Shown: piece by piece, positions 58,230 through 64,000 of the stretch | Position numbering within the stretch: the first letter of the stretch is position 1 | Layout: every line of letters begins with the position of its first letter | NCBI RefSeq assembly: GCF_051433165.1 | Contig: NZ_JBHMFS010000008.1 | Location: forward strand, 151,056 to 215,055 | DNA: 64,000 bases | From: Falsiroseomonas sp051433165 | GTDB lineage: Bacteria > Pseudomonadota > Alphaproteobacteria > Acetobacterales > Acetobacteraceae | Reading direction: 5' to 3' | Program-made: the position numbers and the translations under genes | The notes under the pieces: generated by a model | What the model was told of the DNA's origin: nothing | The model's database searches: none | The model's input: only the letters and a program-made list of their open reading frames with translations

Positions 58230-59101
58230 TGCGCCTCGCCATCGGCACCGCCACGCGCGGCCGCGCCGCCATTCTGGGCGAAGTGCTGGCCGAGCTCGGT
58301 CGGCAGACGCGCACGCCGGATCGGGTGCTGGTCTGCCACGTGACGCCGGAGGATGTGGCCGGCCTGCCGGCGCGCTTTCCGCAGGTGGAATTCCTGGCCA
58401 GCCCCGCCGGCCTGCCGCGCCAGCGCAACGCCATCCTGGATGCCTGCGCGGATTGCGATGCGGTGCTGTTCCTCGACGATGATTTCCTGCCGGCACCGGA
58501 CTACCTGGCGGTGACGGAGCGCGTCCTGGCGGCGCATCCGGATTGCGTGGTGACCACCGGCACCGTGATCGCGGACGGCGCCAAGGGGCCGGGGCTTTCG
58601 GTGGCGGAAGGCCGCGCGGTGCTGGCCGCCGATGCGGCGCCCGCGGATGCGCTGGCCGTCGCGCCGCATTTCAACGGCTATGGCTGCAACATGGCCTTTC
58701 GCCTCGCCCCGCTGCGCGCCCACGCCATAAGGGTGGATGAGGCCCTGCCGCTGTATGGCTGGTACGAGGATATCGACGTGACCCGCGCCCTCGGCCGGCA
58801 TGGAAGCATCCTGCGGCTGGCGGGTGCGCGCGGCGTGCATCTCGGCAGCAAATCGGGGCGCGTTTCCGGGCTGCGGCTTGGCTACAGCCAGGTGGCGAAC
58901 CCGGTCTATCTCGCCCGCAAGGGCACCTTTCCCTGGAGCCACGCCATCCCCTCCGCCGCGCGCCACACCGCGATGAACGCGCTGCGGTCGCTGGCGCCGG
59001 AGCCGCATGTGGACCGCTTCGGGCGCTTTCGCGGCAATCTGCTGGCGCTGGCCGATCTGCTGCGCGGCCGGGCGCATCCCGCGCGGATACTGGAGCTGTG
59101 A
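58229..59101 (+). CDS. Glycosyltransferase family 2 protein
   Basis: A 290-residue GT-A enzyme. LAIGTATRGRAAILGEVL opens the fold, VLFLDDDFLPAPDYL is the metal site and FNGYGCNMAFRL with LYGWYEDIDVTRAL is the acceptor region. It differs clearly from the preceding GT2, so it likely adds a different sugar. It begins on the last base of the previous stop codon. Confidence 0.88.
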   Translation: MRLAIGTATRGRAAILGEVLAELGRQTRTPDRVLVCHVTPEDVAGLPARFPQVEFLASPAGLPRQRNAILDACADCDAVLFLDDDFLPAPDYLAVTERVLAAHPDCVVTTGTVIADGAKGPGLSVAEGRAVLAADAAPADALAVAPHFNGYGCNMAFRLAPLRAHAIRVDEALPLYGWYEDIDVTRALGRHGSILRLAGARGVHLGSKSGRVSGLRLGYSQVANPVYLARKGTFPWSHAIPSAARHTAMNALRSLAPEPHVDRFGRFRGNLLALADLLRGRAHPARILEL

Positions 59102-59898
59102 TGCAGGACGCCTTCTTCGTCCTGTCCAAGCTGGTCTGGGCGGTGCTGCGGCCGAATACGCTGGCCCTGGCGCTAGCCGTGCTGGGCCTGCTGCTGGTCT
59201 GGCGCGGACGCCGCTTCGGGCGCTGGCCGCTGGCGCTGGGGCTCGGCTGGTATGTCGCCGTCTTCGCCCTGCCGGTCGCGGCGCTGCTGACCCTGCCTCT
59301 GGAAAACCGCTTCCCCCGCCCGGCGACGCCGCCGGCACAGGTCACCGGCATCATCGTGCTCGGCGGCGCAGTGGAACAGCGGATGACGGCGGCGCGCGGC
59401 ATCCCGGCACTGAACGGCGCGGCGGAGCGGATGACGGAAGGCGTGGCGTTGGCCCTGCGCCACCCGGAAGCCCGCCTGGTCTTCACCGGCGGCACCGCCG
59501 CGGTGGACCAGTCCGGCCCCACCGAGGCCGAGACCGCCCGCCTGCTGTTCACCGATCTCGGCCTGCCGGCGCACCGCGTGGTGCTGGAGAATGAAAGCCG
59601 CAACACGCATGAGAACGCGGTCTTCACCCACCGCCTGCTGAACCCTCAGCCGGGCGAGACCTGGCTGCTGGTGACCTCGGCCAGCCACATGCCGCGCAGC
59701 ATGGGCGTGTTCCGTGCGGCGGGCTGGAGCGTGACGGCCTGGCCGGTGAACTACACCACCGGCGACGACCCGGCCCTGTGGTGGGACAACCCCTTCCCCA
59801 CCAAGCTGAACCACGCGGAATGGGCGCTGCGGGAATGGGTGGGGCTGACGGTCTATTGGCTGACAGGGCGGACGGGAGCCTGGTTTCCGGCGCCGTAG
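59101..59898 (+). CDS. ElyC/YdcF-type membrane protein (DUF218)
   Basis: A 265-residue protein with two N-terminal helices (LALALAVLGLLLVW; LALGLGWYVAVFALPVAAL) and a DUF218 domain: GIIVLGGAVEQRMTAARG, LVFTGGTAAVD, ENESRNTHENAVFTHRLL and LLVTSASHMPRSMGVFRAAGW. The family member ElyC affects the undecaprenyl-phosphate pool in envelope synthesis, which suits its place at the end of a polysaccharide operon. The ATG at 59101 overlaps the previous stop by one base; a GTG at 59098 is also in frame. The 3' end overlaps the convergent gene by 46 bases. Confidence 0.85.
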   Translation: MQDAFFVLSKLVWAVLRPNTLALALAVLGLLLVWRGRRFGRWPLALGLGWYVAVFALPVAALLTLPLENRFPRPATPPAQVTGIIVLGGAVEQRMTAARGIPALNGAAERMTEGVALALRHPEARLVFTGGTAAVDQSGPTEAETARLLFTDLGLPAHRVVLENESRNTHENAVFTHRLLNPQPGETWLLVTSASHMPRSMGVFRAAGWSVTAWPVNYTTGDDPALWWDNPFPTKLNHAEWALREWVGLTVYWLTGRTGAWFPAP

Positions 59899-61460
59899 GC
59901 AGCCTGCCTCACCCGGTAGATCTCCACCGGCCCGCGCCCTTCCGCCACCGCCGCCGCCAGTTCATACCCCGCCGCCACCGTCGCCATCACCTGCTCGGCC
60001 GCCGCCGGGCGCATGGTCTGCATCCAGCCGCGGTCCACCACAATCACGCGCGGGCGCGCGGCCAGCACACGGTCCAGCTCCGCCGTGGTGCTGGTATCCG
60101 ACAGATCCTCGAAGAAGCCGGTCAGATGTGGCGGGAAGGGAAAGCGGGTGGCGATGCGAACGCCGGCCATGACGTAGACGCTGGTGTGGTAGTTGGCGAT
60201 GAAGGCATCGCCGCCTGGCCCGGCCGCCGCGGCCACCGCCGCCGCCACTTCCCGCACCGGGTCGCGATGCATCAGGCCGGGCCCGCGCTCCAGCCTTTCG
60301 CGCATCTCCGGCACCCAGCCTTGCAGCGCCAGCACCAGCACCATGCCGGCGAGCAGCGGCCGCGTCAGCCCCGGCCGTGCGACCAGCAGGGCCAGGTGCC
60401 AGGCGCCAACCGCGGCGAGCAGGGACAGCGCGGGCAGCCATAGAAGAAAGTAATGCGCGAAGAAGAAGCCCGGCCCGGCGATGGCCAGGCTGGCGGTGCC
60501 GAACCAGGCCAGCGCCACCACTATCAGCAGCGCCGCCGGGCCACCCGCTGCGCCCTTGGGCCGCCACATCGCCAGCGCCACCAGCGCGGCCACGAACAGC
60601 AGGGTCAGTTGCACCGCCGCCGCGCCGATCCGCCGCGCCGCCTCGGCCGCGTCGATCCGCTCCATGGAATAGCGAAAGGGCGCCAGGATCGAGCCATCGA
60701 GGTAATCCGCCAGCCAGCCCTGCGCCCAATACACCAGCAGGAAAACCAGGAACGGCGTGGCGCACAGCCCGGCATAGGCCGCCGCCATGCCCAGCGCCCG
60801 CCGCCAGGGCAGCACGCGGCGCCACAGCGCCGGCCCCAGCAGCACCGCGAAGGCGAGGCAGCCCGTCGGCACCGCCACCTGCTTCACCACCAGCGCCCAG
60901 CCCACCAGCAGCCCCATCGCCACCAGCGCGCCCCAGCCCGGCGCCCGCGGCACCGGCCCCAGGGCGCGGGCGGCGCCATGGGTGGCAATCGCCATGGCAG
61001 CGGTGATGAAGGGCGCGATCAGCAATTCGGTGTTGGTGCACAACCCGCTCAGCAGCAGGGTATGCGCGGCATAAATGATGCCCGCCGCCACACCGATGCT
61101 GCGCGACGCGCCCGCCGCCCGCACGAGGCCGAACAGCGCGAAGCCGGTAGCGATCACGCAGATCAGCCCGAGCAGTCGCACCGCCTCCACCGAGACGCCG
61201 AAGGCGAGGAAGGCAAGGGCGAACATCGCCGGCGCGCCGATCGGGTGCATGTCCCAGGCGGCGACCAACGGCCAGCCGCCGGCCAGCCATTCGCGGGCCT
61301 GCACCATGTACAGCCCCTCATCCGTATCGACCACGGCGGGGACGAAGCTGGTCAGCCGCAGCAGCACCGCCGCGACGAGGATCAGCAGCAGGCTCGCCGC
61401 ATCCGCCCAGGCGGGCGGTGCAATGCGGGTGGGGGTGGTCAGGGTCTGGCCGTCCGGCAT
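59853..61460 (-). CDS. Membrane glycosyltransferase, GT39/ArnT-like
   Basis: A 535-residue polytopic GT-C enzyme with about eleven helices. The loop after the first helix has VVDTDEGLYMVQAREWLAGGW, containing the acidic pair needed for lipid-linked sugar transfer in the PMT/ArnT family, and MHPIGAPAMF follows. The C-terminal domain is periplasmic. It likely decorates a surface polymer using a polyprenyl-phosphate sugar such as that made by the GtrB-type enzyme at 49695. It runs opposite to the exopolysaccharide operon. Confidence 0.82.
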   Translation of the reverse strand: MPDGQTLTTPTRIAPPAWADAASLLLILVAAVLLRLTSFVPAVVDTDEGLYMVQAREWLAGGWPLVAAWDMHPIGAPAMFALAFLAFGVSVEAVRLLGLICVIATGFALFGLVRAAGASRSIGVAAGIIYAAHTLLLSGLCTNTELLIAPFITAAMAIATHGAARALGPVPRAPGWGALVAMGLLVGWALVVKQVAVPTGCLAFAVLLGPALWRRVLPWRRALGMAAAYAGLCATPFLVFLLVYWAQGWLADYLDGSILAPFRYSMERIDAAEAARRIGAAAVQLTLLFVAALVALAMWRPKGAAGGPAALLIVVALAWFGTASLAIAGPGFFFAHYFLLWLPALSLLAAVGAWHLALLVARPGLTRPLLAGMVLVLALQGWVPEMRERLERGPGLMHRDPVREVAAAVAAAAGPGGDAFIANYHTSVYVMAGVRIATRFPFPPHLTGFFEDLSDTSTTAELDRVLAARPRVIVVDRGWMQTMRPAAAEQVMATVAAGYELAAAVAEGRGPVEIYRVRQAAYGAGNQAPVRPVSQ

Positions 61461-61548
61461 GGCTTCTCACGCGGGCGTGAGGGACCCGCCCGCCACCCAT
61501 CCCAAAGGTGGCGCGCGGATGCAACCCGCTTTCGGCGCCAGACTGCCC

Positions 61549-61584
61549 CCGCCCCGTGGCTTTCGCCGGGCGAGACCGGGGCGG
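61549..61584. terminator. Hairpin after the binding-protein gene
   Basis: CCGCCCCG (61549-61556) pairs perfectly with CGGGGCGG (61577-61584) around a 20-base loop that itself contains GGC/GCC. It lies 5 bases past the 61590 stop on the minus strand. There is no T-run. Confidence 0.35.
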
Positions 61585-61589
61585 CCCGC

Positions 61590-62576
61590 CTAATTCTCCG
61601 GACGGAAGCCGCTTTCCTGCACGATGGTCGCGTATTCGTCGCGCTCCCGCCGGATCAGGTCGGCGAAGGCCTGTGGGCTGGCGGAAACGGTGGGCAGGTA
61701 TTCCAGCCGGTCCAGCGCCGCCACCATGTCCGGCATCCGCGCCACCTGGGTGATGGCGGCGTGCAGTCCGTTGACGATGGCGGCCGGTGTATTGGCCGGC
61801 AGCGCCACGCCGAACCACTCATCCTTGGTGAATTGCGGATGGCCGAGTTCGGCGAAGGTCGGCAGATCCGGGTAGCGCGGGTTGCGCCGGGGGGAGGAGA
61901 TGGCGAGCATCCGCGCCCCGCTGCCATGCTGGGGCGAGATGTCGCCCAGCACGCCGATGAACAGCGGCAGCCGCCCGCCGATCAGATCCTGCATGGCCGG
62001 CGCGGCGCCGCGATACGGCACATGGGTCATCCGCACATCCAGCGCCTTGCCCAGCATCACGCCGAGGAAATGCGGCGCGGAGCCGGCGGCGGGCGAGGCG
62101 AAGGGCACCTCCCCCTGCTGCGCCTTCAACCAGGTGACCAGCTCCGGGAAGGTCTTCGCGGGATGCGAGTTGGGCACCGCGGCGGCGAAGGGGAAGGAGC
62201 AGACGGTGGAGACGGGCGCCAGATCCGTCAGCGCGTCGTAGCGCACCTCGCGGGGGAAGACATGCGGCTGCAAGGTCAGCATGGAGGCCGGTGTCTGGAG
62301 GTAGATGCTGCCATCCGGCTCCCCGGCCTTCACCGCCTCCACCGCGATGCGGCCCGCGGCGCCGACGCGGCCCTCGACGATGATGCTCGGAGCGTAGATG
62401 CCGCGCAGCTTGTCGGCATAGAGCCGCGCCACGACGTCGGAGGACCCGCCGGCCGGAAAGCCGACGATGGCGCGGACCGGGCGGTTGATGGTCTGGCCGA
62501 GCGCGGGGGCGGCGAGGCCGGTCAGGGTGGCGGCACCCAGGCCCAATACGCCTCGGCGGGGAAGGGTCAGGCTCAT
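61590..62576 (-). CDS. Periplasmic binding protein, tripartite tricarboxylate (Bug/TctC) family
   Basis: A 328-residue secreted receptor. The signal MSLTLPRRGVLGLGAATLTG with PRRG is of the twin-arginine type, cleaved near APALGQ. The mature start RPVRAIVGFPAGGSSDVVAR is the Bug-family hallmark, with YRGAAPAMQDLIGGRLPLF further on. The family binds carboxylates; no TctA/TctB membrane genes are adjacent, which is common for orphan Bug receptors. The ATG at 62576 has a GGAGGAG site 8 bases ahead. It follows thioesterase and thiolase genes on the same strand, suggesting a role in acid catabolism. Confidence 0.9.
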   Translation of the reverse strand: MSLTLPRRGVLGLGAATLTGLAAPALGQTINRPVRAIVGFPAGGSSDVVARLYADKLRGIYAPSIIVEGRVGAAGRIAVEAVKAGEPDGSIYLQTPASMLTLQPHVFPREVRYDALTDLAPVSTVCSFPFAAAVPNSHPAKTFPELVTWLKAQQGEVPFASPAAGSAPHFLGVMLGKALDVRMTHVPYRGAAPAMQDLIGGRLPLFIGVLGDISPQHGSGARMLAISSPRRNPRYPDLPTFAELGHPQFTKDEWFGVALPANTPAAIVNGLHAAITQVARMPDMVAALDRLEYLPTVSASPQAFADLIRRERDEYATIVQESGFRPEN

Positions 62577-62654
62577 CTTGGTTTCTCCTCCTGCGGCGTC
62601 GTTGCGCCTTGTGTGGACTACAATGCCCGCGGGACCGGCGGGCACCAACGGGTT

Positions 62655-63080
62655 TCAGCCGAAGGCCGCAATCACATCCAGCGGGATCGGCACGCCGCGG
62701 ATGCGAGCCGGGTCGTCCGGGTGGCGGCCGGCCCAGACGCGAGTCTCGAAGCCTTCCACCGCCAGGGCGCCATCCTCCCGCAGCAGGCGATGGGTGACGT
62801 CGAAGGAGGATCGGCGGAAGACGGTGACCTGGGTTTCCACCACCACCTCATCACCGAAGGTGCAGGGGGTGGAGAATTTGGCGCGCGTATCCACCATCGG
62901 GATGCCGATGACACCATGCGCGGCGGCCCAGGCGATCTGCTTCGCGCCGAGGGCGCGCTGGAACAGGGCGGCGGTGCAGGCGTCGAAATGGGCAAAGTAG
63001 CGCGGGTAGAAGACGATGCCGGCGGCATCGCAATCGCCCCATTCAATGGTCAGGGCGCGGCGGTTCACCAGACTGGGCAT
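62655..63080 (-). CDS. Acyl-CoA thioesterase, 4-hydroxybenzoyl-CoA type
   Basis: A 141-residue hot-dog-fold thioesterase. The motif IEWGDCDAAGIVFYPRYFAHFD holds the catalytic aspartate of the 4HBT family (read as WGDCDAAGIVFYP). It hydrolyses acyl- or aryl-CoA in the cytoplasm; the exact acyl group is unknown. The ATG shares one base with the stop of the thiolase gene, so the two are coupled. A role in aromatic or fatty acid breakdown is likely from context. Confidence 0.87.
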   Translation of the reverse strand: MPSLVNRRALTIEWGDCDAAGIVFYPRYFAHFDACTAALFQRALGAKQIAWAAAHGVIGIPMVDTRAKFSTPCTFGDEVVVETQVTVFRRSSFDVTHRLLREDGALAVEGFETRVWAGRHPDDPARIRGVPIPLDVIAAFG

Positions 63081-64000
63081 CAGGCGGCCTCGATCAGCAG
63101 CGCGATGCCCTGCCCGCCACCGATGCAGGCCGAGGCGATGCCGTAGCGCCCGCCCCGCGCGCGCAGGCCACGCGCGCAGGTGACGGCAAGGCGAATGCCG
63201 GTGGCGGCCAGCGGATGCCCGAGCGCGATGGCGCCGCCATGCACGTTCAGCCGCGCTTCATCGAGGCCGAGTTCGCGCGCGCAGGCCATGACCTGGGCGC
63301 CAAAAGCCTCATTGATTTCCACCAGGTCGATCTGGTCGAGCCTCAGCCCGGTGCGCTCCAGCAGCGCGCGGATCGCGGGCACGGGACCGATGCCCATGAT
63401 TTCGGGCGGGCAGCCCACCGCCGTCGCGGCCACCAATCGCGCCAGCGGCTTGCCCGCCCGCGCATGGGCACCGTCGCAGACCAACGCGGCGGCGGCGCCA
63501 TCGACCACGGCGGAGGAATTGCCGCCGGTCTGCACCCCGCCAAAGGCAGGACGGATTTTTGCGAGTGCCTCCACCGGAGAGGGGCGCGGATGCGTATCCG
63601 CATGCAGTTCCGCCACCTTGCGCGGCAGGGTGATGCCGCGGTCGCGCAGGCCCTCGCGCGTGAAACTCGTGCTGGTTACGGTCAGCACTTCGTCGTCGAA
63701 AAAGCCCGCCTCCCGCGCCGCCAACGCGCGCGCAAAGGACCGCGCGGCGTAGGCATCCACTTCGGCCCGCGAGATGCCGTGGCGCTTGGCCAGTTCTTCC
63801 GCCGTGCCGCCCATGGACCGGCCGCAGGCCGGGTCGTCCAGCGCCTCCCACAGGAAATCCTTGAACTGCACAGGCGCGCCGAGGTCGAAGCCGGTGCGGT
63901 GGGTGAAGGCGGCGATCGGGTTGCGGCTCATGCTCTCCGCACCGACGCACAGCGAGATGCCGGCACCCTGGCGCTCCACCGCATTGGCGCCCTGCACCAG
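63080..64000 (-). CDS. Thiolase (acetyl-CoA acetyltransferase family), 5' end outside the window
   Basis: The C-terminal 306 residues of a thiolase; the gene continues beyond the window. Seen are AGISLCVGAESMSRNP, GGTAEELAKRHGISRAEVDAYA, VEINEAFGAQV, the histidine motif GGAIALGHPLAATGIR and the C-terminal cysteine motif CIGGGQGIALLIE. The N-terminal nucleophile cysteine is upstream of the window. It catalyses Claisen cleavage or formation of 3-ketoacyl-CoA. Coupled to the thioesterase gene, it suggests beta-oxidation or aromatic degradation. Confidence 0.92.
   Translation of the reverse strand: MVQGANAVERQGAGISLCVGAESMSRNPIAAFTHRTGFDLGAPVQFKDFLWEALDDPACGRSMGGTAEELAKRHGISRAEVDAYAARSFARALAAREAGFFDDEVLTVTSTSFTREGLRDRGITLPRKVAELHADTHPRPSPVEALAKIRPAFGGVQTGGNSSAVVDGAAAALVCDGAHARAGKPLARLVAATAVGCPPEIMGIGPVPAIRALLERTGLRLDQIDLVEINEAFGAQVMACARELGLDEARLNVHGGAIALGHPLAATGIRLAVTCARGLRARGGRYGIASACIGGGQGIALLIEAA

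Noticed and set aside
60453..63146. An 897-codon plus-strand open frame
   Set aside because: It crosses the antisense of the GT39-like, binding-protein and thioesterase genes, all with firm motifs. Its residues are compositionally odd (Q/R/H/G).

Overview
The window is about 70% GC, tightly packed and free of CRISPR arrays, rRNA and recognisable transposases. Gene order (murG-murC-murB-ddl-ftsQ-ftsA-ftsZ-lpxC-bamD-recN-ligA), GC-rich codon use and protein style point to an alphaproteobacterium, most likely Acetobacteraceae of the Roseomonas type. This assignment is inference from gene order and sequence flavour; no search was run.

Layout. (1) 1-13314: division and cell-wall (dcw) cluster followed by lipid A (lpxC), outer-membrane assembly (bamD) and DNA maintenance (recN, ligA) genes, mostly joined by 4-base ATGA/GTGA overlaps. 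A diverged duplicate of the murC start lies between murG and murC. (2) 13355-21173: metabolic genes, including a metallo-beta-lactamase-fold lactonase, a beta-hydroxyacid dehydrogenase, a hydrolase carrying the whole fluoroacetate dehalogenase residue set, and two successive aminotransferase-plus-GNAT pairs. (3) 21215-25120: PotF-G-H-I type polyamine ABC importer. (4) 25427-30527: a four-gene phage-tail-like cassette (beta-helix tailspike included) facing a Tat-exported family 8 glycoside hydrolase. (5) 30960-41018: a signalling block with an OmpR-type regulator, double-domain KaiC, KaiB and a hybrid histidine kinase with a LOV-like PAS domain, then a fatty acid desaturase, and on the other strand a FIST sensor with its own kinase. 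(6) 41309-45733: tRNA-Thr(GGU), then an operon-like run of an ExeA-like ATPase with a periplasmic C-terminus, a lipoprotein, an alpha/beta hydrolase and a radical SAM enzyme. (7) 45734-48440: an AT-rich insert holding an ABC-type ATPase and an HNH nuclease with its own promoter, which looks like an acquired PtuA/PtuB (Septu)-like defence pair. (8) 48441-61460: a cyclase/MarR pair and an exopolysaccharide cluster (priming glycosyltransferase, flippase, four cytoplasmic glycosyltransferases, ElyC-like protein, membrane glycosyltransferases). (9) 61590-64000: tricarboxylate-type binding protein, 4HBT thioesterase and the 3' part of a thiolase.

The two most promising systems are the low-GC ATPase/HNH pair and the Kai-like phosphosignalling operon. 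In the latter, the second KaiC domain keeps all three phospho-acceptor positions but lacks its catalytic glutamates, and the partner kinase has a LOV-like domain without the photoactive cysteine.
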